This document shows positions 1 through 7,640 of a stretch of 58,386 nucleotides of DNA, piece after piece. Below the pieces are notes generated by a model. The model saw only the letters and a list, made by a program, of their open reading frames with translations, made no database searches and had not been told where the DNA came from. This DNA is from Desertibaculum subflavum (lineage in GTDB: Bacteria > Pseudomonadota > Alphaproteobacteria > Ferrovibrionales > Ferrovibrionaceae). Positions within the stretch are counted from its first letter, which is position 1. Each line of letters opens with the position of its first letter. Where the stretch lies: the NCBI GenBank assembly GCA_003576705.1, contig QOZS01000038.1, positions 1 through 58,386 of the forward strand, written 5' to 3'. The translations under genes and the position numbers were made by a program.

Positions 1-1305
1 GACGTCCGGCGCCGCCGCGATCGACCAGCGCCCGGCCGGAGCGCGCGCGATCGCGCGGGCGAGGTGGCGGCCGGCCTCGGCGGCCACGGTCGCGGCGCTG
101 GGCAGCCTTCCCTCGCCGGCGCAGGTGGCGCAGCTCTCCATCTGCCGCTGGTCCAGTGCGACGCCCTGGCGTCGGCGCGTCATCTCCACCAGGCCGAAAG
201 GCGAGAGGTCGGCGATGCGGGGGCCGGCGGAATCGCCGGCGAAGGCCTCGCGCAGGGCCCGCATCAGCCGCGCCCGGCTCTCGTCCTCCCGCAGGCGAAT
301 GAAGTCGATCACGATGACGCCGCCGATATCGCGCAAGCGGATCTGCCGCGCCGCCTCGGCGGCGGCTTCCAGGTCGACGCGCAGCCGCGCCGTCTCGGCA
401 TCGCCCGCCGCCCCGACGCCGCCGGCATCGACGTCGATCGCGGTCAGCGCCTCGGTCGGTTCGATCACGATGGCACCGCCGGATGGCAAGGGCACACGGC
501 GTGACAGCGCCAGCTCGATCGCGCCCTCGATGCCGCGCATCTCGAACAGTGGCTCGCGTTCGCCGTGCTGGCGCAGCCGCGCGAGCAGATCGGGCGCCAC
601 GGCGAGCAGGGCCGCGTGCAGCTCGGCATAGGCATGCCGGCCCTCGACGACGATGGCGGCGGGATTGCCGCCGGCCTCCAGGATGCGCTGCAGCACCAGG
701 CTCGGCGGCGGCGCCAGCCGGCGCGGCGGCGTCGCGCCGGACAATGCGGCCGCGATCGACCGGTAGCGGGCCGCCAAGGCGCGGGCCTCGGCCAGGATGG
801 CATCGGATGGCAGGGCCGCCGCCGCCGTGCGCAGGATGAAGCCACCGTCCGCAGCTTCCGGGGCGACCAGCTCGGCAAGGCGCGCGCGCTCGGCCTCGTC
901 TTCGACGCGGCGGGAAATGCGGATGCCCGCCTCCCGCGGCGTGTAGACCAGCGCCCGGCCGCTCAGCTTGATGGCCGCGGTCAGCCGCACGCCCTTGTCG
1001 CCGACCGGGTCGCGGATCGCCTGCACGACGATCGCCTGGCCTTCGCGCACGCGGCTCGCGATGCCGGCATCCGGGCTGGACGAGGGGATCTCGGCGGCGG
1101 CGAGGAAGCCAGCCTTGGCCTCGCCGATCTCGACGAACGCCGCCTCCATGCCGGGCACCACGCGGCGCACGCGTCCGAGCCAGATGGTATCGATCAGGCT
1201 TCGCGAATCGTCGCGCAGGATGTCGAGGGCGGCGAGGCGGCCGTCTTCCACCCGGGCGATGCGGGTCTCCAGCGGGCTTTCCTCGACCAGGATCTCCACC
1301 GTCAT
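1..1305 (-). CDS. rng: Ribonuclease E/G family protein, RNase G-like (3' end cut by window edge)
   Basis: Cytoplasmic endoribonuclease that matures rRNA and degrades mRNA. The gene runs off the left edge, leaving 435 codons. The metal-binding aspartates of the catalytic domain are D291 (in TEALTAIDVD) and D334 (in GGVIVIDF), 43 residues apart as in E. coli RNase E (D303 and D346). The zinc-link pair is C392-A-T-C395. The start MTVEILVEESPLETR resembles RNase G, so a long RNase E scaffold is less likely, but the missing 3' end cannot exclude one. Its ATG overlaps the maf stop by 2 nt (TGATG-type junction), so it is the distal gene of infA-maf-rng, an order usual in Alphaproteobacteria; yacG would be expected beyond the edge. 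Confidence 0.93.
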   Translation of the reverse strand, partial: MTVEILVEESPLETRIARVEDGRLAALDILRDDSRSLIDTIWLGRVRRVVPGMEAAFVEIGEAKAGFLAAAEIPSSSPDAGIASRVREGQAIVVQAIRDPVGDKGVRLTAAIKLSGRALVYTPREAGIRISRRVEDEAERARLAELVAPEAADGGFILRTAAAALPSDAILAEARALAARYRSIAAALSGATPPRRLAPPPSLVLQRILEAGGNPAAIVVEGRHAYAELHAALLAVAPDLLARLRQHGEREPLFEMRGIEGAIELALSRRVPLPSGGAIVIEPTEALTAIDVDAGGVGAAGDAETARLRVDLEAAAEAARQIRLRDIGGVIVIDFIRLREDESRARLMRALREAFAGDSAGPRIADLSPFGLVEMTRRRQGVALDQRQMESCATCAGEGRLPSAATVAAEAGRHLARAIARAPAGRWSIAAAPDV

Positions 1306-1898
1306 CGCTCGGCCTCCTTCGGCATGAAGCCGAGGCCGGCCAGAAGGTCGGCCGCCTCGGCCAGCGGCAGACCGACGACGTTGGAATACGAGCCTTCGAT
1401 CCAGGGGATCAGCCGGGCCGCGTGGCCCTGGATGGCATAGCCGCCGGCCTTGCCGTGCCATTCGCCGGTGGCGAGATAGGCGCGCTTCTCGGCCGGGCCG
1501 AGCAGCTTGAAGCGCACCGCGCTGGTGACCACCCGGCTGCGCTTCAGCCCCGCCGGCGTGACGACGGCGATGCCGGTCATCACGCGATGCCGGCGGCCGG
1601 AGAGCAGATCGAGACAGCGCGCCGCCGTCGCTTCGTCCTCCGCCTTTGGCAGGATGCGCCGGCCGCAGGCGACCGCGGTGTCGGCCGCCAGCACGAAGGC
1701 GCCGGGCCGGGCCCGCGCCACCGCCGCCGCCTTGGCCTCGGCCAGGCGCAGGACGTACTTGGCCGGCAGCTCGCGCGGCTTCGGCGTCTCGTCGATCTCG
1801 GCGGGGACGACGGCATCGGGGTCGAGCCCGATCTGCCGCAGAAGCTCGAGCCGCCTTGGCGAGGCCGAGGCGAGGACGAGCGGCGCTCGCGCGCCCAA
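1302..1898 (-). CDS. maf: Maf family nucleoside triphosphate pyrophosphatase
   Basis: Hydrolyses nucleoside triphosphates, including non-canonical ones, to monophosphate and pyrophosphate in the cytoplasm. The 198-residue length is normal for the family. The N-terminal SASPRR loop, the acidic AADTAV motif and the GKAGGYAIQG motif are all present. The GKAGGYAIQG form points to the dTTP/UTP-type (YhdE-like) branch rather than the m7GTP-type branch, but this is inferred from sequence alone. It lies 14 nt downstream of infA and overlaps the start of the RNase gene, so the three are probably co-transcribed. Confidence 0.95.
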   Translation of the reverse strand: MGARAPLVLASASPRRLELLRQIGLDPDAVVPAEIDETPKPRELPAKYVLRLAEAKAAAVARARPGAFVLAADTAVACGRRILPKAEDEATAARCLDLLSGRRHRVMTGIAVVTPAGLKRSRVVTSAVRFKLLGPAEKRAYLATGEWHGKAGGYAIQGHAARLIPWIEGSYSNVVGLPLAEAADLLAGLGFMPKEAER

Positions 1899-1912
1899 CG
1901 GAATCGCGTCCG

Positions 1913-2131
1913 CTATTTGAAGCGGAAGGTGATGCGCCCTTTGGTCAGATCGTAGGGCGTCATCTCGACCATGACCTTGTCGCCCGTCAGCACGCGGATG
2001 CGGTTCTTCCGCATCTTGCCCGAGGTGTGGGCCAGCACCTCGTGTTCGTTCTCCAGCTTGACCCGGAACATGGCGTTGGGCAGCAGCTCCGTCACCACGC
2101 CGGGAAATTCCAGCATCTCCTCCTTCGGCAT
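1913..2131 (-). CDS. infA: Translation initiation factor IF-1
   Basis: IF-1 binds the ribosomal A site of the 30S subunit and supports initiation with IF-2 and IF-3. The 72-residue protein (MPKEEMLEFPGVV to KGRITFRFK) spans the whole S1/OB fold, with HTSGKMRKNRIRVLTGD in the middle. The open frame extends further upstream, but the ATG at 2131 is chosen because the protein then has the standard family length and is preceded by a CAAGGA ribosome site. It is the first gene of the infA-maf-rng operon and has a candidate promoter about 35-65 nt upstream. Confidence 0.97.
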   Translation of the reverse strand: MPKEEMLEFPGVVTELLPNAMFRVKLENEHEVLAHTSGKMRKNRIRVLTGDKVMVEMTPYDLTKGRITFRFK

Positions 2132-2164
2132 CCGGTCGTCCTTGGGAAATTGCAATCGGGCGTG

Positions 2165-2194
2165 AACATGGGAGCGGCGGCCCGAGCGGGTCAA
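2165..2194 (-). promoter_or_regulatory. Candidate promoter of infA operon
   Basis: On the minus strand TTGACC (2194-2189) and CATGTT (2170-2165) are 18 nt apart and lie just upstream of infA. The -35 box is good and the -10 box is weak. No other candidate is as close to the start codon. Confidence 0.4.
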
Positions 2195-2258
2195 GGCAAA
2201 TCCGGCCGATCCGCCCGGTTCCGGCGCGGATTCGGGCGCCCGGCGCATGAATCGAGCG

Positions 2259-2639
2259 TCAGGTCGGCTGGTACCAGGAGACATGCGCGGCAACGATGCG
2301 CCAGCCCTCGGGCAGGCGGGCCCAGCTCTGGCTCTGCCGGCCCAGCTTGCCGCTCTGGCTGCGCCGGTATTCGCAATTGGCGGTGGCGAAGTCACGACCG
2401 AAGGTGGTGATGACCACCCGGGTCAGTTCGCGGCTCATGTCGATCGCCGGCCGTCCGGCCCGGAAGGCGGCGATCTCCTTGTGGCCGTACAGGTTCTCCC
2501 CCAGGCCGTAGCGCAGCACCTTGTCGTCGGCCCAGAAGAAGCCGTCCAGCGCCGCCACGTCGTTGCCTACCAACGCCTTCTCATAGGCCATGAAGGCCGC
2601 GCGCACTTCCTCGACCACCTCGGGCAGATTGATCTGCAT
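2259..2639 (-). CDS. HpxZ/AtzH-like protein (DUF3225, NTF2 fold)
   Basis: A 126-residue protein of the NTF2-like superfamily. The sequence from INLPEVVEEVRAAF through FFWADDKVLRYGLGENLYG matches my recollection of the HpxZ/AtzH family (DUF3225), members of which sit beside oxalurate or other amide-hydrolase genes. In the Atz pathway AtzH has been assigned a hydrolase role in amide catabolism; here the substrate is unknown. The start at 2639 is preferred over longer frames because a strong GAGGGGAG ribosome site stands directly upstream. It is a single gene, divergent from the next one. Amidase-type hydrolases occur in the same window at 7.6-12.5 kb but are not adjacent. Confidence 0.8.
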   Translation of the reverse strand: MQINLPEVVEEVRAAFMAYEKALVGNDVAALDGFFWADDKVLRYGLGENLYGHKEIAAFRAGRPAIDMSRELTRVVITTFGRDFATANCEYRRSQSGKLGRQSQSWARLPEGWRIVAAHVSWYQPT

Positions 2640-2718
2640 GCCACTCCCCTCGCCGCCGGCCCTGCCGGCCCTTCGCAGCCGCAGCAAGGATCGGGCCATC
2701 GCCGGCCTGCTTCGTCAA

Positions 2719-2746
2719 TTGTCGAAACCCGCATCGTCGCTATGAT
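2719..2746 (+). promoter_or_regulatory. Candidate promoter of the 2780 gene
   Basis: TTGTCG (2719-2724) and TATGAT (2741-2746) are separated by 16 nt, and the start codon follows 33 nt later. This supports the reality of the small gene downstream. Confidence 0.45.
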
Positions 2747-2779
2747 CCGCGCCGCCATGCAGGAGGCCACCCGGGCATC

Positions 2780-3211
2780 ATGACGCGTATCGTGGAGATG
2801 GTCGCCGTTCTCGCGGCGGCGCTGGTCTACCTCACCGCCGAGACCGCGCGCGACGAGACGACGCTCTATCCCGTCCGCTGCATGGCTGGCCGCGGCGGCA
2901 GCTGCGAGATGCTGGAGCCGCTCCGGCGCACGGTCTATCACGTGGTGCCGGGCAGCGGCTCCGTCGTCTACTGGTCGCCCGATTCGGCCGACAGCGCGCC
3001 GGCCAGGCTCGGCGACTGTGCCATCATCGACCCGCGCAACTGGACCTGCGCCGGCCGCGGCGGCGGCGCCGTCCGCGTCCGCGACGGCCTCGGCCATCGC
3101 GGCGATTTCGGCGTCGACCAGTCGGTCATGTTCGTGCGCTGGTACCAGTGGCACACCGCCCGCCTGCTCGGCGGCCTCGCCCCCTTCGGCGTACCGCGCC
3201 AGTTCGACTGA
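2780..3211 (+). CDS. Small exported or membrane-anchored protein of unknown function
   Basis: I do not recognise this 143-residue protein. A short hydrophobic stretch at residues 7-19 (MVAVLAAALVYLT) looks like a signal peptide or membrane anchor, and the rest is hydrophilic. Four cysteines (RCMAGRGGSCEML, GDCAIID, NWTCAG) could form two disulfides in the periplasm. The C-terminal half is rich in aromatic residues (FVRWYQWH). An AGGAGG ribosome site lies 13 nt before the ATG, rather far, and a plausible promoter is upstream. It is convergent with the metallophosphoesterase. A real gene is likely but not certain. Confidence 0.6.
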   Translation: MTRIVEMVAVLAAALVYLTAETARDETTLYPVRCMAGRGGSCEMLEPLRRTVYHVVPGSGSVVYWSPDSADSAPARLGDCAIIDPRNWTCAGRGGGAVRVRDGLGHRGDFGVDQSVMFVRWYQWHTARLLGGLAPFGVPRQFD

Positions 3212-3235
3212 ACAGGTCGCGCCGCGGGTTGCCGG

Positions 3236-4753
3236 CTAACGGCTCGTGCCGTCCGCCGGCAAGGGGGCGAAGACGTGTGCCAGGGCAGGCGGTCCTGCTT
3301 TCCAATGCAGCTTTGCCTGGATGAGCACGGGCCCCCAGTATGTGAAGCGCGCGCCGAATTGCGGATCCTCGCTGCGAGACACGCTGACAACGTTCTTGAA
3401 AGCCGGCCCTGCCCACCATTCGACCCGCTCGGGCGGCTCGTAATCGTCACGGCCGATCTGGCCCTCGATACGCACCCGCGCCTCGCTTCCCTGCTGCGGG
3501 TCGAGTGACGGCAGAATCTCGATGACCGGAAAGTTCCGCCGGGTCGCGTGGATGGCTTGCTGGCGGGGTGCTTCCAGTTCTTCCACCTCGGCCGGCGACG
3601 CCTCTCGCACCGCCGCCACGCCGGCCGATGCGGCTTCGCGTGGAAGCTCGAAATGCCGGTCGCTGACCCGCAGCGTTTGCCAGCGCCAGTCGATCGGATC
3701 CAACGCCGAGTTATCCGGTTTGGTGCGGACCAGCCCGCGTGTCTCGACATGAATGCGGACGCGCTGCAACAAAGGGTCCCAGCGCAGCGTGATCATGTTG
3801 TAGGTATTGGTGACACCGGGACCTCTGCCCAGATCGCTGCTGCCGGCGGTGCCACCGGCAGCAATCATCAGTGGATAGCCATGATTGCCGATCCAGGCGC
3901 AGACGGGGTCGTACCAGAACGTGAACGGCACGTGCTTGTGGCCATGCAGTATCAGGTGAAATCCGTACTCGCGCAGCCGCTCGAGCAGCGCGTTGGAATT
4001 CACCAGCGCGCTGTAGCCCTCCTTCGCTTCGGCCAGGCCCGGCAACTGCACCGGATGATGGTGCACCAGTGCCACCTTGATGGCCCGGCGGCGCGCCTCT
4101 GCATCGATCTTGTCCAGTTCATCGCGCAGCAAGGTGATCGCCGCCTGGTCGACCTGTCCTCGGTTCTCGACATCCTTCTGGATGTAGGCCGCCGAATTGA
4201 TCTCGGCGACGATCAGGCCCTGCTCGGATTGATCGACGATGCGCGTCAGGCCATCGGGCTTTGCCGGATCGATGCGGCATTGGCGCAGGTCGCCGTAGAG
4301 ATTGCTGAAGCCGAGCCACCGGCCTCGCGGAGTCTTTTCGCCCCAATGCAGATCGTGATTCCCGGGCACCAGAAAGATGTCCTCAGGGCGGGTCTGCCAA
4401 CCGGTGATGCTCGCCGCCGAACAGCCGTCGATAAAGGCTCGCGCGTCGTCAAACTCGGTGTCTTTCGCGGTCTCGGTCAGGTCGCCGGTGATGGCGACCA
4501 CCACCCGGGTATTGGGATCGGGACGGCCATCCGCCCGTCGAGCCGCCGGCGGGAAGCCGGAGGGTGTCGGCGGTGCGCCACGGTCGGCGAAGGTTCCGAT
4601 CAGCCAGTCCCGTTTCAGCGTCTCGAGCAGCTTCGGCCAGCCCTTCGCGACGGCCGGATGTCCATCCGGCGGCAGTGGCGGCTGGAAGGCGTGCTGGGGT
4701 CCGAAGTGCAGGTCGCTGACATGCACGATGCTCAGCTGGCGCCAGGCGGACAT
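3236..4753 (-). CDS. Calcineurin-like metallophosphoesterase with extra C-terminal domain
   Basis: A 505-residue two-metal phosphoesterase. The motif set is complete: D14-x-H16 (VSDLHFG), GD at 90-91 (ITGDLTE), GNHD at 131-134, the HHH run at 231-233 (ALVHHHP) and GHKH at 271-274. The catalytic fold ends near residue 300. The remaining 200 residues have no motif I recognise and could be a beta-rich partner-binding domain. No signal peptide is visible, so it is probably cytoplasmic. The start codon overlaps the stop of the upstream 97-residue gene by 1 nt, implying translational coupling. The substrate could be a cyclic nucleotide, phosphoprotein or nucleic acid; the sequence does not decide. 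Confidence 0.88.
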   Translation of the reverse strand: MSAWRQLSIVHVSDLHFGPQHAFQPPLPPDGHPAVAKGWPKLLETLKRDWLIGTFADRGAPPTPSGFPPAARRADGRPDPNTRVVVAITGDLTETAKDTEFDDARAFIDGCSAASITGWQTRPEDIFLVPGNHDLHWGEKTPRGRWLGFSNLYGDLRQCRIDPAKPDGLTRIVDQSEQGLIVAEINSAAYIQKDVENRGQVDQAAITLLRDELDKIDAEARRRAIKVALVHHHPVQLPGLAEAKEGYSALVNSNALLERLREYGFHLILHGHKHVPFTFWYDPVCAWIGNHGYPLMIAAGGTAGSSDLGRGPGVTNTYNMITLRWDPLLQRVRIHVETRGLVRTKPDNSALDPIDWRWQTLRVSDRHFELPREAASAGVAAVREASPAEVEELEAPRQQAIHATRRNFPVIEILPSLDPQQGSEARVRIEGQIGRDDYEPPERVEWWAGPAFKNVVSVSRSEDPQFGARFTYWGPVLIQAKLHWKAGPPALAHVFAPLPADGTSR

Positions 4754-5046
4754 CAGCGCACCATCCGCCAGCCGATTGCCGCGAACGGCGCGCCGGCGGG
4801 AAGCGATCCGCGTTGATCCTCCGACAGTCCGACCGCGATCATCGGCCCGCTGGCCGAACGGGTATTGCCTGGGATCATGCGCATGCGGAATGCCGGGGGC
4901 TCGTCCGGCTTGCGCATCGGCTCGCTCCAGACCAGCAGATCGACCACGCCGGGTCCGGCGTTGCTGACGATCACCTGCGCCGCGCCGAACCCTTCATGAA
5001 TGACCGGGCGCCGCGACGGCTCGACATAGCTGATGCCATCCCACAT
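4753..5046 (-). CDS. Small protein of unknown function coupled to the phosphoesterase
   Basis: A 97-residue protein that I do not recognise. It begins MWDGISYVEPSRRPVIHEG and has no signal peptide, membrane segment or cysteine. Alternating hydrophobic residues (AAQVIVSNAGPGVVDLLVW) suggest a small beta-sandwich. The stop codon shares one base with the start of the metallophosphoesterase, so the two are almost certainly translated together. The natural reading is a small accessory or regulatory subunit for the phosphoesterase, but that is inference from position only. Confidence 0.65.
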   Translation of the reverse strand: MWDGISYVEPSRRPVIHEGFGAAQVIVSNAGPGVVDLLVWSEPMRKPDEPPAFRMRMIPGNTRSASGPMIAVGLSEDQRGSLPAGAPFAAIGWRMVR

Positions 5047-5155
5047 AGCGCTCCCTATGCGGTTGCCCGCACAGCATAGCAGACAACAGCCGACAAGTCC
5101 GCCTGGCTGTCCGCGGGCCGGGCGCGCGGATCACGTCATCGGCGTCGCGTCGCCT

Positions 5156-6532
5156 CTACCGTGTCGGACGACCCCAGGGCACGAACCAGACCGCGGCGGC
5201 GGCGGCAATGCCGAAGGCGGCCATGGCGACGCCCACCAGGGCGAACATCGACCATTGCGGCGCGCCGGTCGAAGCCAGCCACCAGCCGCCCAGCGCCACC
5301 ACGGCGAGCCTGAGCGTGCCGGCCAGCACCGGCCCCAGCACCTTGCCGGCCCCCTGCGAAGCGAAATAGAGGCAGAGGCCGAGGCCGAAGAAGACGTAGC
5401 CCGGACCCGACCAGATCAGATAGGCGCGGGCGGAGGCGAGCACCGCCGGGTCGTCGGTAAAGCGCATCGCCCAGAGGTCCGGCATGACGGCCACCGCGGT
5501 GCCGACGGCGCCGACGATGACGGCCGAGAGCAGCCCGCCGGTCCAGGCGACGCGCCGGGCGCGCGCCACGTCGCCGGCGCCGATCGCCATGCCGACCAGC
5601 GGCACGCAGGCGACGCCGATGGCAAACGTGATCGGGATCAGCAGGAATTCCAGCCGCGAGCCGATGCCGTAGCCGGCCAGTGCTTCGGTGCCGAACGATG
5701 CGATCAGCCGCGTCAGGATCAGCACGGTCAGCACCGTCTGCACCGGCGACAGGCAGGCGACGGCGCCGACCTTGAGGATGTCGTAGAACATCTCGCGCCG
5801 CAGGCGCAGGCCGCCCAGGCGCAGGGTCACGCGGCCGCGCCCGGCGAGCAGGAACCAGAGCAGGAAGACGGTGCCGCCGCTGAAGGCTATGGCCTGGCCG
5901 AGCCCGACGCCGACCATGCCGAGCTTCGGCATCGGGCCGAGGCCGAGGCCCAGGCTGCCGCCGATGACGACCTGCGCCGCGGCGACCAGGAACAATGTGG
6001 CGGACGGCACCTTCATGTTGCCGGTGCCGCGCACGACGGAGGCGAGCGTGTTGGTCAGCCAGATCGCCGGCGCGCCGAGGAAGATGATGTTGGAATAGCG
6101 CAGCGCCTCGTCGAGCGCCGCGTCGCGGCCGCCGAGCAGCGTGTAGATCGCGGTGCCGAAGGCGAGGAAGACCGCCAGGAAGAAGATGCCGGCCAGCGCG
6201 CCGATGGTCACCGCGTGCAGCGCCAGCTGCTCCGCCTTCTGCTCGTCGCCGGCGCCGAGCGCGCGGCTGACGGCGGAGGAGACGCCGCCGCCCATGGCCC
6301 CGGCCGACATGGTCTGCATCAGCATCACCATGGGGAAGACCAGCGCCATGCCGGCCAGTGGCGCGGTGCCGAGCAGGCCGACATAGACGGTCTCGGCGAT
6401 GGCGACCAGCGCGGTCGCCAGCATCGCCGCCATGTTGGGCAGGCTCAGGCGCAGCAGGGTCGGCAGGATCGGCGCGACCAGTAGCGGGCTGACCGGGCGA
6501 AGCGTCGCGGCGGGGATGGCGGGAGCGTGCAT
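5156..6532 (-). CDS. MATE family multidrug efflux transporter
   Basis: A 458-residue inner-membrane antiporter with about 12 hydrophobic segments in two similar halves. The N-terminal half reads LLRLSLPNMAAMLATALVAI and continues with the MATE-like VGLLGTAPLAGMAL and SAGAMGGGVSSAVSRALGAG. Such proteins export cationic drugs or metabolites using Na+ or H+. The gene lies 43 nt downstream of a MarR regulator on the same strand. A copy of the palindrome found upstream of that regulator sits 11-24 nt before this start codon, so direct MarR control is likely. A weak AGG within that palindrome is the only ribosome-site candidate. Confidence 0.93.
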   Translation of the reverse strand: MHAPAIPAATLRPVSPLLVAPILPTLLRLSLPNMAAMLATALVAIAETVYVGLLGTAPLAGMALVFPMVMLMQTMSAGAMGGGVSSAVSRALGAGDEQKAEQLALHAVTIGALAGIFFLAVFLAFGTAIYTLLGGRDAALDEALRYSNIIFLGAPAIWLTNTLASVVRGTGNMKVPSATLFLVAAAQVVIGGSLGLGLGPMPKLGMVGVGLGQAIAFSGGTVFLLWFLLAGRGRVTLRLGGLRLRREMFYDILKVGAVACLSPVQTVLTVLILTRLIASFGTEALAGYGIGSRLEFLLIPITFAIGVACVPLVGMAIGAGDVARARRVAWTGGLLSAVIVGAVGTAVAVMPDLWAMRFTDDPAVLASARAYLIWSGPGYVFFGLGLCLYFASQGAGKVLGPVLAGTLRLAVVALGGWWLASTGAPQWSMFALVGVAMAAFGIAAAAAVWFVPWGRPTR

Positions 6533-6542
6533 GGCTGGTCTA

Positions 6543-6556
6543 CCTGTATATGCAGC
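6543..6556 (-). promoter_or_regulatory. Candidate MarR operator in front of the MATE gene
   Basis: The 14-bp site CCTGTATATGCAGC differs at two positions from the perfect palindrome at 7036-7049. It lies between the marR stop and the MATE start, 11 nt from the start codon, where a bound repressor would block ribosome or polymerase access. Confidence 0.65.
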
Positions 6557-6575
6557 TATTTGCCGAAAACGAAGC

Positions 6576-7022
6576 TCACGCGGTGAGCCGGGCGAGCGAG
6601 CGGTCGAGCACGGCGTTCAGCACTTCCGTCTCGGGCTCGCCGAGCGTGGTCTCCATATGGCGTTGTGCCTTCGCCCAGGCCGGCCGCGCCTTCTCGAACG
6701 CGGCGCGGCCGCGCGGGGTCAGGTGCAGTTGGCGCGCGCGCCGGTCGTCGGGATCGGGCACCTGCCTCACCAGGCCGTCGCGTTCGATCGGGCGCAGGTT
6801 CCGGGTCAGCGTGGTCGGGTCCATGATCATCTTTTCGGCCAGGCCGCCGATGGTGATGCCATCGTGGCGCTTGAGCTGCGCCAGCATGCCGAACTGCGTG
6901 ATGGTCAGCCCGGTCGGCTCCAGGAACTGGTCGTAGATCTGCGTCACCCGCCGCGCCGCCTTGCGGATGCGCGAGCAGGTGCAGCTGAAGCGCGGGGCTT
7001 CGATGTCGTCTCGTCCGGCCAT
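6576..7022 (-). CDS. MarR family transcriptional regulator
   Basis: A 148-residue winged-helix repressor. The DNA-binding part is clear: TITQFGMLAQLKRHDGITIGG (about 50-70), the recognition helix region DPTTLTRNLRPIERDGLV, and the wing DPDDRRARQLHLTPRG. The ATG at 7022 is chosen; the frame could start at a TTG at 7058, but that would place the operator palindrome inside the gene. CTCSRIRKAARR near the N-terminus carries two cysteines that might sense oxidation or metals. The gene lies upstream of the MATE exporter on the same strand and probably controls both itself and the exporter. Confidence 0.92.
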   Translation of the reverse strand: MAGRDDIEAPRFSCTCSRIRKAARRVTQIYDQFLEPTGLTITQFGMLAQLKRHDGITIGGLAEKMIMDPTTLTRNLRPIERDGLVRQVPDPDDRRARQLHLTPRGRAAFEKARPAWAKAQRHMETTLGEPETEVLNAVLDRSLARLTA

Positions 7023-7035
7023 GGCGCGCAATATA

Positions 7036-7049
7036 CCTGCATATGCAGG
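7036..7049 (-). promoter_or_regulatory. Candidate MarR operator (perfect 14-bp palindrome)
   Basis: CCTGCATATGCAGG is a perfect palindrome 14-27 nt upstream of the marR ATG. The same sequence with two changes precedes the MATE gene, which makes this the likely autoregulatory site. Confidence 0.7.
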
Positions 7050-7062
7050 CAATGGCAAGCGC

Positions 7063-7584
7063 TCAGGTGGTGACCACCATCACGCCCTCGGGATCGAGGT
7101 GGCCAAGCAGTACCAGCAGGTGCTCCAGCCTGAGCGCGACGCAGCCCGCCGTCGGCGCATAGTCCTCGGTGGCGACATGCACGAAGACGGCACTGCCCAG
7201 TCCCGGCACCGGCGGGGCGTCGTTGTGGCCGGGGATCAGGATCACGTCGTAGAGCCCGTCCGGCCGCCACAGCCGCTCGTGCGAGCCGGCATAGGGCAGG
7301 CGGACCGGACGGTTGTAGTTCGCCGCGTCGGCCGGATCGTCGCACCAGCCGTCCTCCGGCGTGATGAGGCGGCAGGCAAGCGGCGTCGCCGGCCGCGGCA
7401 GGCGATCGGCGCGATAGAGGACGTAGCGCCAGGGGAACCGCCCGGCCGGCGTGCCGCCATCGCCCTCGCGCTTGTCGCGCACGATCCCGCCGCGACCGAG
7501 CGCGCAGGGAAAGACGAGCCGGCCGAGACGCACCTTGCCTCGCGTCGCGCCCGGGCCCTCCGCTGTCACGATCAGATCGGCCAT
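7063..7584 (-). CDS. L,D-transpeptidase-like (YkuD domain) protein
   Basis: A 173-residue protein of the L,D-transpeptidase fold, which makes 3-3 peptidoglycan cross-links or attaches proteins to the wall through a cysteine acyl-enzyme. The catalytic region is H136 (FVHVATEDYAP) and C148 (TAGCVAL), in place of the more usual SHGC. No signal peptide is seen at the N-terminus (MADLIVTAEGPGATRGK), unlike classical exported members, so export may need another route or the start may be wrong. The region GDGGTPAGRFPWRYVLYR is typical of the family. It is the gene upstream of marR on the minus strand. Confidence 0.82.
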   Translation of the reverse strand: MADLIVTAEGPGATRGKVRLGRLVFPCALGRGGIVRDKREGDGGTPAGRFPWRYVLYRADRLPRPATPLACRLITPEDGWCDDPADAANYNRPVRLPYAGSHERLWRPDGLYDVILIPGHNDAPPVPGLGSAVFVHVATEDYAPTAGCVALRLEHLLVLLGHLDPEGVMVVTT

Positions 7585-7640
7585 GTCTCGCTCGCTTCCG
7601 ACTGCCTTATGCTAGGCCCGATCACGCTGGAGGAAAGCTC

